Part shown: piece by piece, positions 42,984-56,373 of the stretch
Numbering within the stretch: position 1 is the first letter of the stretch
How the letters are laid out: each line of letters begins with the position of its first letter
DNA from: Tyto alba
Lineage: Eukaryota > Chordata > Aves > Strigiformes > Tytonidae
Direction: 5' to 3'
NCBI RefSeq assembly: GCF_018691265.1
Contig: NW_024881324.1
Coordinates: forward strand, 9,985,730-10,049,729
Length of the DNA: 64,000 nucleotides
Translations under genes and position numbers: made by a program
The notes under the pieces: model-generated
Told to the model about the DNA's origin: nothing
Seen by the model: the letters and a program-made list of their open reading frames with translations, nothing else
Database searches by the model: none

Positions 42984-43070
42984 GTGATTCACAGATAAGT
43001 GCATGCCAATAGCCACTTCTGTGAACAGATGTTGACAGAAGTATCAACAGAAGTATCAGAGTTATGTGAA
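42984..43070 (+). repeat. Left arm of a perfect 87-bp inverted repeat
   Basis: Exact reverse complement of 44763-44849 over all 87 bases; identity stops abruptly at both ends. The arm carries an internal tandem 12-mer (ACAGAAGTATCA twice) and an ACTTCTGT/ACAGAAGT mini-hairpin. No flanking target-site duplication or transposase was seen. A transcript across both arms could fold into an 87-bp duplex. Confidence 0.95.
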
Positions 43071-44762
43071 GTCAGCATTTTCCTTCATGTGGTCTGATGC
43101 CCCTTCTTTAGGCAGACCCATAGGAAGACTCTAGTGGAGTAGCAATGAGCTCTACTTGGCTTTAGCTGTGACATGTAGGGAGATTTGTTGTTCCTCTGCA
43201 GCAAGCATATTCGTAAATGGGCCCTTACCATTTTTAGTAATAAGGAAAACCAAAACATACGGGGATTTTAAGCCTGAGAATTTTGTGTGACTGTGTATGC
43301 CTCCTTCCTACCTACCCCCAAAACACCAAGGCTGTCAAACTGGGACAACATTTCAGACAAGTATTCAGAGAGTCATGTGGAAACCCATTTTGGCTTTAAA
43401 AGAAAAGTATACCCAACAGCCATTATCAAAAGCTTGCCTCTGCTGGTAACTCTCAGTATATGTTTGGAGGAGTTAACCTTCAGGACAGGACTTCCAGATC
43501 TGACTTTTTAAATATAAATCTTCAATAACTAAATATCTTATTTTTCCTCCCTTTTCTTTTTGCCCTTCTTCTTTCTTCTGAGTATGCTCTCATCAAACTA
43601 CCCGCTTCCTGTCTGCAATAAAGTGGGTGAGGGTCTGCTTCAAATGATTTGTCATGTTAAAAAGAAGAAAGTGTTACTAGACTATTTCTAGTAAGGGAAA
43701 ATTTGGTTTCTTGGGCACAAATCAAAAGCAAAAGCATGATGAAGAGTGTTAAAAAGGGAAAAACCCAAGGTTTCCAATATCTCATACTCTGATGAAACAA
43801 AAAGTTCAGAGAATGCTAGTTATGTATAATCTGAAACAAAACAGCAATTAGAATATTAAAGTGGCTAGAGTCCCTGTTAATCACAGTAGAAACCTGAAGT
43901 AAAAAATCCATGGTCTAAGTGCATCTCAGATTTTGTATTTAGCTACAGAAACTGGTCTGTTACTGGAGTAACACTATTGACTTACTTCACAATAACAAAG
44001 GAGAAACAGAACCAGAGAGAATTAAATGCATTTCACTTCCCTGACTCTGAGTTTGGGCTAAATACTGCTTAATTTAATTTTGGATTGAGAAATATATTAG
44101 TGTCGGGAAATGTATTGCCATTTATAAAAGCCTCCCTTGCTTCTGTCATCAGCAAAGTAGGTTATCCCTACATTTTAGCTAACAAGTATTTTTGCTGCAT
44201 AAAGGATGCTGAGACTAGATTCAAAACTTGTTCTCTTTTCCACTGTGTCATTCTGGTCTGTGACAGCTCTCTGCTAAGTGTCCCTATTTCATAGGATTCA
44301 TCTTGATAACACAAACATACGAGGAAAATATATAGCTGAGTGGATTCCTTCAGACCTTATATTAAAACAGCCCATACCAAATGTTTGAAGTTGTAGGTAA
44401 TTATTTCAATATTTGCTGTATTATTGTTATGATAATGCCTAGGAACGTATTCAATCACTGCACTGTTTGACAAACACACCATTTTAAATTGAATGTGTTT
44501 TGTTTTGTTTTGTTTTTTTTTTAATAAGACATCATAAAATATTCATACAATGTCTTTATTACCAATATTACTTCAGTTCAACTCTTCTGGTTCTCCCCTT
44601 ATTCTAAATTCTTGCTTGATATTACTGAGAAGCATCAATACTTTTGCAAAGGCTGATTAGCATGCAGTGACTAGATATACATGTTGAAAGGCATCACTAA
44701 CTGAAATTTCCAGCATACTACTAGATTATGCATTTCTCTGTGCATGCAAAAAGACATACTTG
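43071..44762. other. Spacer between the inverted-repeat arms
   Basis: 1,692 bp of AT-rich sequence. It contains a (TTTTG)n/T tract at 44496-44522 and only short open frames with no recognised homology, so it does not look like a transposon body. Confidence 0.6.
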
Positions 44763-44849
44763 TTCACATAACTCTGATACTTCTGTTGATACTTCTGTCA
44801 ACATCTGTTCACAGAAGTGGCTATTGGCATGCACTTATCTGTGAATCAC
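44763..44849 (-). repeat. Right arm of a perfect 87-bp inverted repeat
   Basis: Reverse-complement copy of 42984-43070, separated from it by 1,692 bp. Complete identity implies recent origin, gene conversion, selection or an assembly artefact. Confidence 0.95.
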
Positions 44850-47800
44850 TATGCAAATATATGCAACTGAAGTAAAAGTAGTCCCTGGAAGATTTGAACA
44901 AACCCATTTACTTTTTGCAGAATTAAAATTTTGAGGTGACTGACAGGTCCATTGTTGCAGCCCTTATGGAAGCTAGTTGCCTGCTTTTTCCACTCATAAA
45001 GCAGAATATTATTTGAGTGCCAGAAGCATTACAGTGAACACAGCAATTTCCGATTCTGGTAGCATTTTGCTTGATCCCGTTTCATTGCAGAACAGTAAGG
45101 TATGTCCTCAAGGGAATCAGGCCTGGACAATGAAGGTGATAGGAAGTGAAAGAGAAAGGACAGATCTTCTATTGATAGACACCGTTTGGAACAACAAAGA
45201 AGAATCCTATAAAGACACCTTTATTAAACTCAATTCTCTGTTTATACTCATGGAGACATGCAAAAGACAAATTGGTGTGGTCAAACTGATGTTCTCTTCA
45301 CTCCTTGTTAGTGGTGCTGGTCAGATGCTCACAATGAAGGCCCAACCAGGATAGTCCTGACCGAGGTTGGTATCAGGCTGCTCCTTAAATGAAATGCAAT
45401 ACTCTCTGCTGTCTGTCTGATCAGTCTGCACTAGACTTTTTAAAACAAGAGGCATTACCAAAGGTATTCTTTTCAACTCTGACCTTCCCAGGTATCACCT
45501 GCTTCCTGCAGCCATTCCAGGAGCCACGCATGCTGGCAAGTGAGTTTGAGGCTGGAGTGAAAGCTTTATTTGTTATTTCATTCCCTCACTTGACACAGGA
45601 GGAGAAAGAACTGGTGTACTATCTTCTGCAGCCATCTACCTCCAAGGTTCTGGCAGCTTGTCCAGGTACAGAGGTAAGAGGTCAGACACATGGGTTTTAC
45701 TACATCTTCCTCCTCTTCACAGTGCACACAACGTAAAGCACCATTTCTTTCCCTGCCTCTTATCTTTACTATGATTGCAGCAGCCAAAGTAAAGAGGGAG
45801 ATTCTACAATTTACTTTGAGAGATGGAGATGTGCTGAATCCAGTAACACACAGAATTCCATGCCCTAGAATGCTGCATGGCAATTGCAGACCAAAGAGTG
45901 AGCAATTCCTTAATCCCCACCTCTGCTTCATCATTAAAACTTTAGTCTTTCCATTTAACACTCTATGCATACCTCTAAGTAACCTTTTCCCTCTATCTCA
46001 AAACAAGTAGACAATTCTACCCCCTCTCAATTTTAGCAGTATATGTTATGCAATGTGAAAGCTGCTAGAGTGGATCCTAGATTTCCAGGACCAACTTTAA
46101 AAGCTTTAAACAACCCATTTGGAGATAAAATTTGATAATGAGTCAACTGATTCTACACTGCACATTGTACAATAAGCACAAGTAATCTTGCCCTCCAATC
46201 ACTCCCTGTCAAACAGGGGGCTAAAGCAGCAGCTTAAGTCACGGGCTTTAGCAAAGGCAGCCCTGCACTTTAAAAAGCAGATTAAGCGTGTGACAGATGC
46301 TTTGTGATAATTTATGAATACTATATGTTGACCTGGTTTTTATTATGTTGATTATATTATTATGTTGGTTTGATTTAATCAGGAGACACAGGCAAAGCCT
46401 GAAATACTTGGTAAAGATAAGCTACCCACTGATAAACACCCTCAGGTAAGTTTGTGATAAAACACGAGTTCTCAACTGTGGAAAACCTATTTCTGGGCTC
46501 CAGCCAAGCTGCTAGAATTTCTTTGGTCAGTTTGGAGACTAAAACTGAAATAACTCCATTGACTGGGCAAAGGGTCCACAAGCAATATGCTAAAAAGTCA
46601 AGCAGATTGTCATAGAGGTTCACCTGGTGAAAACTGAAAGGAACTTGTATCACCCTGTCCCCATGACATGTTGGGGGAAAAAAAAAAAAAATCTTCTGGT
46701 AAGATAAAACACCTAAAGTCAATTTTCCCCACTTGTTTCCCTCTCTATTGCTCATACAGTTTTAAGACCTTTGCATGCTCAGGCTAAATTGTAGGTGCCC
46801 ACAATCTGAGCTTGAGGGACTCGTGAAGTATCACAGCCCTTGGCTCTGACAGTATGGAAATCATACCGTTTTGCAGCAAATGAAGACACTAACCCTTGCG
46901 CAAAGGGGCTGAGCTCAGAGGCACCAGATATAGCTAGCTCTAGTTATAAATAGAAGCTTAAACTTTCATGATGAAAATAATCTGCCCCTCACATATGGAA
47001 GCTTTGAATGCATTCATATAACGTGAAATAATCAACACAAGTTTATTTCCTCGCTGTTGATCTGCTATTGCAGAAGACTTGTCTATAGACCACCTCGGGG
47101 AACCTGCACAGGGGCAACAAGGAGGGACTCGTGGTTCGCCTGGCTGCATCCACTCCTTCCCACTGGGGAGACTATGCTCTGCTCTGGCATATCATAACAT
47201 TTTGTCACCCAGACAAGGACCTGTTAGGACGTGATGAGGTTTGACACCCTTCATAGCCGGACTTCTGTGTGAAACTGCCTACGCATAGGGCAGGGGAGTG
47301 TACACAGGCAAAGAAGAAAGTTGAATACGTGTCCAGGTAAGTTCCTATTTGGAATGCAGCTGGGAGGCACACAGGCTCAGACACACAAACCCAGAAGTAC
47401 CCTGGGTCCCACAACAAGAAGGAAGGCAGTGGAGCACATCATACGGCAAAGTTCCCAGCCAGTTCAATGGGGTCAGGATTTCCTCTGGGAACTCTTGATA
47501 CTTCTGCTATTGCTTCTTCTAGCAGACCTCATCACAACATACTTTTGCCTGCATAGTGATGTTCAGACTCCCTCAGTCAGTAAACATATATCCCTCGTAC
47601 GTATCAGAAATTCAGCCTTGATTTATCCAGACTTCTGTGTCCATCACTGCATTAGGAGATGACAGATAGCTCCATTTAAACATTTCCTTGCTCTGCCATC
47701 GCAGACTGATATCTTACTGCCGACACCGACACACTGCCTATCTTGCTGCTCTGCTCACTTGTGAGTTGCCTGTTTGCTGGGGATAACCTCTCAAAGCCAG

Positions 47801-50800
47801 TATATCCCCTGACCTTTGAAGGATTATGGAGGGCAGTAGGTTATAGAAGTAAAGTGTTATTAATGTTTCCTTCAACATCCAGATCATAGTTGGACAAATT
47901 TTTTGTCTGAAACATCAAGTGAGAAAGATTCTATACAGAGTTACAAATATTTTTTTTTAATTTGGATCAATTTTCCTGATGTGTTTGTTCTTAGAAATAG
48001 CTGTCATTGGGCTGGGGGTGCATAACAAACCAACCTGAAAAAGTAAAAACATTGTACTATGACATTTTTGATAGTGGTGTACTTTGCTTTTCGAGTGCAA
48101 AATTTTCCCATTTGAAATGACTTTCAAAATGTATTTTAAAATTATTCAGAAAGCTCAAATTGAAAATACCACTCCATTTCAGACCAATCAAGACAATTCT
48201 TCACCACAAGTGATCCTTCTTAGTTCTTATGTGAATTATTGTTTAAATATTCATCGGCTCAAAGCAAAATTACTTCTTTAGTTTCCTATGGCTGTCAGCA
48301 AATCATGAAACCCTTCTTTACATTCAGCTCTAATCTTGGACCCAATTTAAGAGAATATTTAAACATGCCCTTAACTCTGAGACCAAGTTAAGTACCTGTT
48401 TCACATTCTGCACTGAATAGCTGTGAATGCCAGATAGGCTGAACTGCAAAGCTTAGCAAGGCCTCCTCAACCCTCCTTTCTCCTCTTCAGATTTTCTAAA
48501 TAGGATTTTTCTTCATTGCTCAGGGAAAAAAAAAAAGAATGCAGTGTTTTGGAAACTGAGAAGAAGTTTCATACATTCTGAAGATGGCTGTTCCTGAACT
48601 TTTGCTCATCAGAGAGAGAAAATAAAGCAAGATCTACAAAACTACAAAACTTCTGTTTGGAAATTAAATGAGTTCTCTTGGACACCTGAAGGGTTCTTCC
48701 CCTCCCTTCTTCCCAAACGGGTATTGTTTACTGCTAAAGACACAGAAACAAGGACTAAGTAAAAAAACACAAAAAGAACATTAAGTGAAGGGATATCATT
48801 CTTACAGAAGGTACCCGACCAACTAAATTACCATTATTCCCCCCTTTCCCCTCCAACCCTACTCTAAACAAATAGAATAAGCAATCAAATTCACACTGAA
48901 GTCCAGTTCTTCATTTTCTGTAGTTCAAACACATTTTGAAACAGACTAGGCTCCATTTGTCTATACATATATTAAAAAAATAACACATTTCAATTAAAAA
49001 AACCACACATTTCAAGCTGCTTATATTTTATACATACACATACATTTCACACATCAGGGGAACACGCACGCAGAACCAACCACAAGTGGTTAAAGTTAAC
49101 AAACTCCTAGCACCCTTCCTTTGTTCAGCTCCCACAAATTTCTGCTGCTGGTGGGTGTAAGTCTTTTGAACTTCTTGAAAGCAACAAAGAGAAAAATGTA
49201 GATCAATGTGTTCAACCACGTACTTTCCTGGGCTGCAGGCAGAACAGCTCTTGAGTTGAAGAGAAGCAATATGCACACATCCAAGGACATGCTGGTGAGC
49301 AGCTCACAGCATTCCCTGGGGCTTCTCTGTTTGTTCCGCATTTGTTTATCAGTTTCAAAGAGGCATTTGAACACAGAATATCGAGTATCCCAGACTTCAC
49401 TCAGCTGACTTTCCTCAGCAGCAGGAGGAAGAGAAATAGATTGAGCTTTTCTTTCTGGGTGGAAAGTTGAGATGAGTTGATGCAACCAGAGGGATGCTGG
49501 AGAGTTTGCCCACCCCTCCACATGAGGGGAACTGCCTCTCTGTAAGAGGTGCTGGTTGTATTCTTCATACCCATCCTAACTTCTAAACACCATTAAATAC
49601 ACCTCTCTTGTTAACTTGTGAGACCATACCTTCTACAGCTAGTGAAAGGCTGGTCTAACACCTTGTAACAATTTTGACAGATGCAGTCATAATGAAATGT
49701 TTCCAAGCTATTGTATAGCCAGAAAAAGAAACTACTGTTGCTACAACTGCAGTATAGAATTTTTCCAATATTTTAGATAGTTGAAAAAAAAAATAGTTTG
49801 GAGAAGTAAGGGAATTTGAGGGAAGGGGTAGAAAACTCTCAGGAGGCCAGAGCCAAGAATCTGGAAATAAGAAAGGCTTTTAGAGAAGAGGACAATACAG
49901 AAATAAACTACTACCCAGCAAGGCAGAAGAGAGCTTTAACTCATATTTGCTACTATTTGTAGACTCACTCCCAGTTGTATCAATAAAATAAACATTTACC
50001 TACGCCATAAAATCAGCTTCGTGATGCACCCAAGAAATTCTGCTCCTGCTTGGTCAGAAAAGGACACACGGAATCTCTGTCATGTGCTTGCTTAACCCAA
50101 GATCAGGCTGCTAAGTTGATTAGCAAACAGAAGAAGCACAACCATCAGAAACCCTACTTCCCCTGCTCCCATAACAAACCAGCTAAGGGCAACCCACTCT
50201 GACCAGGTGAACACCATTTCCCCGTCCTGGGGGGAATTGGCAAGGCTGTGACCATAGCTGAGTAGCCTCAGGCTGGGCTCGTTGTGCCTCACGGCATGTG
50301 AGAGACTCTGAAAGGTTAGGGATTGCTTAGAGGTCAGCCAAGGGAGGAATTAAAACTGTGTGCTGCACCCGCAGCAAGCATCTTCCCACAACATCCCATA
50401 GTTGCACATTTGATTTCCTCAAACCAGGAAGAGAAGGGAGGTTTGGCCCTGCACCGCTCCCCGGGGAAAGGCTGTTCTGCCAGCCTGGCTCTGACTCACT
50501 GTTGTGACATGCGGTATTAAAGCTTAGGTAGTTTGAAGATCAGTGGAACAGAGGCATTTAAAAACCCTGTTATTTCACCTGTACATTTGATTTTTAAATA
50601 ACTGTGCTAATTCAGAAAGGTTCATTGGTATTTACCACATCAGCTCTCTGAATATACCAAGCACTGTTCCAGGTTCTTGTAACCCTCCTTTTTAAAGTGG
50701 ATTTAAGCCATTATGGTCTATCACATAAATCCTTCTTAGTTTCTGGATTATTGACCTGATAGGCCCAAACAACTCCATCTGTGCATTTAAACCAGCACAA

Positions 50801-52913
50801 ATGCCATGAGTGTTTATTGCTTTCAATCCTATTATTTGTAAAGTGCTTTCTTCCTCTGCCTCTGTGTATGTATGTTTGGTATTTGGGGACAACTTAGTGC
50901 CAAGATCTTGTCTAAACTCTTTTAATTATAGGGCTTTCCAGGGCAAACTGCCCACGTACAGTAGCATAAGTAAGCATACTGCTACTTGATGTGGGAAATG
51001 AAGCTGTTGACTTGGAGCCAGCCCTTAGGAGTGATGTAAAACTTGATAGAGTGGAGGAACATTTGAAAGTGAAAAGGGACTCCTTTGAAATGTTGAAATG
51101 AATCCAGTCATAGCTAATGAAGCTTTTACAGCCATAGAGAATGCTACTTTCAGATATCTGCTCTAAGTGGTTCTTATAAATGAGCTAAATTGATGCTCTA
51201 AGGGACATTTGTTGAAGTGAAAACAGGAATAAAATAGTTTATTACCTGTTGATATGTGTCAGGGGTCAGGGTGAGAGTATGAAGAGAAAAACAGGCTTTT
51301 TTCATTAGTCAGTATTTGTCAGTCAAATCATTTACAAAGATTGAGTTAATCATCTTGATGTGTTGAGTCAAAGAATTTCTGATGGAAGTATTAAAGTCCT
51401 ATAATAAGGCTCCCTGTGCAAGGAAGGAAGCCTGTTCTCCTGTGCTATGGGTATCCTACACACAGAGTTATTACTGTTAGGCGATGTACTGAAAAGGCTG
51501 GAGAACACATACAAAGACAGAAGTCTGCAGCATTTGGCTGCCACCTCAGCTGCCACCAGTGGGCCAGGCCACACAGAATGTGTGGGTGTAGCTTTGCCTC
51601 TGACATGACTGGTTTCTGTTTGCAACAGGAATTAGTGGAAACGAGAAATTTCAGCAAGTCAGACCTGAATAATATTTAAAAAGCTTACAGAGAGTAAAAA
51701 CCATACCCTACAGATGATCCGTGATAGTTTTTGTATACCCAAGTAGAGATGTCTTTGGTCTGACACTTGTAAGAGAGTGGTTTGCATCCTGCTTATACTC
51801 TTTTCAAGGAGCTTCATGTTTTTGATGCAGAGCTAAATATAACTTATGTATGCACTGGACACATGGTTGCTTTTTCAGGGATGGGGAAACTCAGGGGAGT
51901 GAGAGGATATTTTTGGCAAGATGAATTTTTGGAAAAGAAATGTCAGGTGCCAGGACTTTCTTAAATCCAGAGCCAAGGCCAAACTACGAGTGAAGCTGTT
52001 GAATACATTTGATCGTACTCTTTCATATACAGTGGTGTTAATGTAAGTATACTTGTGTGAACAGACACACAGCCCAGTCCACTTACTGCTTGGTTTTTTT
52101 TTTTTTTTTTTATGTAAGTGATTTCATGCATTTCTTTAAGTCACCTGGATCCTCTGATCCATTCTTGGGTCTTTGACTCGTAGGATTTACACAATACCAG
52201 TGACAATATCTTGTCCTAAGCAGAAAGCTTGCATGAAATATTTCTTCCCTGCAATGAAATTATCTGTTTTCTAAAAATATTCCACTTACAGCAGTTAAAT
52301 TTATTTCATCTTAGGTGCTCACACTTCGTTTTGGCAGCAAAAAATGTGTTGGTCTCTGAAGACAGTCCACCTAGCAGCTTTTAGGAGGAAGCAGCTGCCT
52401 CCCTGGCTGAAGCAGTTTGAAATTCTGACCTGTTATACAAATTCAAAGCAGACATTTGAAGCATTTAGGAAACTTTCATTCCCCCTTTGGCATCAAACCG
52501 AATGGTTATTTTTTGGGATAAACCCATGTAATCCTGCTGTGCTGGATACTCAGACTAGTGGAAAAAGAGAGTGATGCAGATGTTCACCTGCACCTTGGGC
52601 AACTGTTTCTTCAAGACTTGTGAAACACTGATATGCTTGACGGTGCGGAAGATGGTGATAAGGAGCATCTCTGCAACATTAAAAATTAAAGCTTCGATCT
52701 CTGAGAAGTAAGCAGAACACTACCTTGCATTCTGCATATAGTATATCCATCAGCTGTGGAATGACATCTAAAATTTCCATTGAATATTGGTTTGCTTGCT
52801 GTATAATATTAACTAGCATTTTTAGCTTAAAGAAGTGGCAGCTAAGCATCTGATAGAGGAGCCTCTAGGAAATAAATGTATGTACATCTATTGTATTTAG
52901 TATGTACATATAG

Positions 52914-52956
52914 ACACACACACGCGTGTGTCAGTGTGTGCACATACACACACATA
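52914..52956 (+). repeat. Alternating purine-pyrimidine CA/TG tract
   Basis: (AC)n passes into CGCG and (TG)n, giving a 14-bp palindrome ACACACGCGTGTGT. The TG part continues to GTGCACATACACACACATAC. It is prone to form Z-DNA. Confidence 0.8.
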
Positions 52957-54834
52957 CTAAAACTGCATGTAACCAATTCTGGATGCAGTCACCCCAGGTA
53001 CCAACAGAATATGTTTAATCCTGAGGTATTTCTACAACAAATCAGTAAATTTGTGACAGATGTGTACTTGTCCCAGCTTAGTCTCATTGGGTTGCTGAGA
53101 TGAAATTGCCCAAAGCTCTTTTGCAAGTGGAGGAAAGTGGGTGCTCTGCACATGACCATTCCCCTTTACCAGGGAACAGAAACTGGGCTCACTAAAGAAA
53201 GTTCAGCTCCATTGCCCTGAAGGAACATGGACTCAGAAGGGAACCTCTCAAATGCTTACTGTTACTGCTCTAACATTTTAGTCACCCGGAGGAGGCAGGA
53301 GGCTTTGGTTCATCACTGGAAGCTATTCATTTTATGAACTGTACCAATATTGTGGCTTATATTCCACTTGGCAACTAAATTAGTTTCTGAGGTTATGTTT
53401 ACAGTAATGAGATTCATCCAGTTAGGCTATAAAATTGAACTTATTAATTGAGCACTAGCAAAGATGGGTTTTGAACAAGTATTTTATCTATTTTAGTAGC
53501 TAGGATACTGTTTTAATGATGACTTTAATCTTGTCTTAAAAATCTGATCCAATGAATTATGGAGGCTGAGGGAACACAATCACAGCTGTAATATTTTAAT
53601 GAAGCAGTCCACATAATACTGAAGGCATGTATACTGACCTGCTTCTGTGAAAACCGCTCTTCTGCCACTTGGTTTGGTAGGCTAATATAAAGAAGTGAAA
53701 TACTGTAGTTGATTATAAGCTTTTTGACCTTGTGAGGCTGAAAGGTAAGGGGTAAGACAGTACACATTTCTTTACAGGAAACTTTGGTGCTTAACTAGAT
53801 TCATGTTTTCTTTGTATGAAATCTAAACAAAATAGATTGGTATACATAAGTCTTATACCATGAAACAGAGCAATAAAAATTTAGAAGGTTATCAGGTTTT
53901 GAAGTTGATGGTTATAGTCTCAAAATATATCACTAACTGGGAACATTACACAGTACAAAACTCATTCCTACCTGGAATTCTTTTAAACTATGCAGTGCTT
54001 ATTTTACGTCATTTCAAGGGGAAAGAGTGATGAATGCTCGATTAATTGTAAAATGAAAAGAACAGAGAGGAAACATCTATCTTAATATGCTCATATGAAT
54101 GATCTTCATGGCTGCATAATTCATTTTAACATGAAATAGCCAGTTGTGCAAAAAAAGACAATTCTAAAGGATGGGCCAGTTCTGCTAAGACTTCATTAAA
54201 AATTTCATCCAGTGCCAGGTAGGAGATGACAGGCCAGTCAAACTCATTGAATCCTGTGGGATGTGGTTACAGTGTTTGAATCTTAAAGTTACTCAAAATG
54301 GAAGTGGCTGTGAATAAGTACCGGGGTGTTCAGGGAACCCTGGACAAACTGGTAGGGGGTTTCGTATACCGGGATGGATTCTGCAGCACCTAGCTCCAAT
54401 GAACCTTAACCTTGGTGAAGGTATACTGATGGGCTGCTGGCTGGGCTGGGCTTTCTCAGTTCAGGGCTCTCTCCTATTTTCTGTTTAATTTGGCTGCCAG
54501 CACAGAGTAAGACAACTCCTGGGGTGGCTGAAGGGTGCAGCCCACCTCCTGGTCTTCCATGCACCACTGGACAGGTACAAAAACTGCAGGGTTCCAGCTG
54601 ATCCCAAATCACAGAGCCAAAGCCATGCTCTGGCTCAATATCTACTTGTAGCCTGTGGGCAGAATGCAATGGAGACCAAAACATGCAAAGGAGGAGGAGG
54701 AGGAGGATTTCTGCTGGCCTTGCACCTTCCTTGTGCCATGCAGCTCCTGTGAGCGGTCCTAGGACTCAGTGATGAGTCTATGGAAGCCAAAACAGGCCCT
54801 TTTTCTCCAAATAACTCTGTTCTTTCAAATTATT

Positions 54835-54912
54835 AAAAAAAAAAAACAAAACAAAACAAACAAACAAACAAAAACAAAACAAACAAACAAACAAAAACAA
54901 AAAAAAAGAAAA
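54835..54912 (+). repeat. A-rich (CAAA)n tract with 23-bp internal period
   Basis: A12 followed by CAAA/CAAAA units. The block ACAAAACAAACAAACAAAC plus four A occurs twice in succession. It resembles an expanded poly-A tail, but the sequence upstream is not a recognised retroelement. Confidence 0.8.
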
Positions 54913-55698
54913 CACCAGTAAAGACTATACAAGTAGACTTAACATGACAGAATAAAGCTTGCTATTTAAGTAGTGAAGGCCAGCACACTGTTCTGAAATC
55001 ACAGTGAATATCAAAAACCTGACAAATTGATGCTGTTTCCAGATGCAGAGAAGAAATGATGCAGAGGAGCACAGATTCTCTGATAAATATCCAGAGTGAT
55101 CCCAAATGGTCCTAAATGAGGAATGTGGCCTAGCTTATGAGGACTTTATTGAGTTTCCCTCTGTTCCCTCAAGAGATGTGGCTGCCTATGAGCTCTGTGC
55201 AAATACGGAGCACTGTTTGCAGAAAGGATCATTCTCCTTTTAGCTCTGCAGCAGCTGCAAATGCTGAAAGTGATCAAGCTCTTGTTTGCCTCTTAGGCAT
55301 CACAAAACCTTTGTGGCAGAACCGTCATAAAGCTTTATGTTCACATAGCACCTATAGGACAGCTTGTCAGAAGAGGCCTCTGTGTGATTCCCTAATAAAA
55401 ATAATGAGTGAATAATCACTGGCAATATAGATGCAAATTGGTTTTCCAAAGCATAGAGCCACAAGACAAAGTTTATCAATCAAGGGCACTGAAGCAATTG
55501 TGAGTGGTCCCCAGAGACTGAGTCCTCCAAGAGCGCATGAAATCAATCTGGCAGGCTGTGAAAGACAGAGTCCAGTTGCCTACATCCATACCAATATTCA
55601 CCCTCTCGCCGCGGAGGCACTAAGGAACGCAGATTAAAAGAGCTGTTTCAGGACTGAAATAGTCACTCCACGGTGAGAAGCCAAGTAGAGGCTGATCA

Positions 55699-56373
55699 TT
55701 ATTTTATCTGTGCTGAACAACACGTGTAAGCAAATTGCACATAATTATGACAAAATACCATCAACAACATGACAGTCTCCAGTCGTGTGCTGGGGCATTT
55801 GGCACAAAGCGCTGCCGAGTCGGATGTTTGTTCCCTTTCTGATGCTTGGTGTTTGTGTTTTGCCTGTTGGTTTGACTCACACTCTTGCTTCAATAAAAAC
55901 TTGTGTACAGTGTTCACTGATGTATTCCAGAGGATTGAGCTCTGGTAGCCAGTCTCAGCTTCTCTCCTTACTGCAGCAGCTGTTCCTTGCCAGAATCTCT
56001 TTCCAGTCCCTGGGGAGAGAAAAGAACACAACCAGCCATATCCCCGAAGGAGAGGGATATACACACTGCTGTAATGGAAGACAGGGGGACATCCCTTCTC
56101 AGGGGAGGGGAAGGTCAGTTTGCTCTGAGAACTTGCGAAGCAACCTCGTGCTGCCAGACTTAGCATTTGACACTCATGGCGCGGGCTCACTGAGGAGTCT
56201 TGCACCCCTGCTAAATCACGTGTGCCTTTTGGGGGACTGATGGCCTGTCCCTGTTTCAACCTTGTTGACAAGAGCCTTTCTATTGACTTTGGCAGGAAAT
56301 GGCAAAAGCTGCAAGAGTAAAGGCTGAACTCTCTATGTAAGGGGGTGATGTACAGCAAGTGAGATGATCTCAT
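55699..56373 (-). other. Unassigned 224-codon open frame
   Basis: Longest open frame in the window outside the GC-rich CpG island, on the PHACTR1 strand. The conceptual protein is rich in Ser, Cys and aromatic residues and has no domain, signal peptide or convincing membrane segment that I recognise. A 151-codon frame overlaps it on the plus strand. It could be chance, an lncRNA exon or an old element fragment. Without homology it should not be treated as a gene. Confidence 0.15.

Larger units (their letters stand above)
44850..55698 (-). other. Presumed intron or flank, no supported gene
   Basis: AT-rich sequence. It contains T18 at 52094-52111, an alternating CA/TG stretch at 52914-52956, a (GGA)n run near 54689-54706 and an A/(CAAA)n tract at 54835-54912. 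Open frames of up to 141 codons show no recognisable domain. Confidence 0.5.

Noticed and set aside
42984..44849. DNA transposon with 87-bp terminal inverted repeats
   Set aside because: No transposase remnant in the spacer, no flanking target-site duplication, and the arms lack typical transposon end motifs. Kept as an inverted repeat of unknown origin.
45389..46010. Cluster of overlapping 106-130-codon frames on both strands
   Set aside because: No recognisable domain, and frames are equally open on both strands, as expected by chance.
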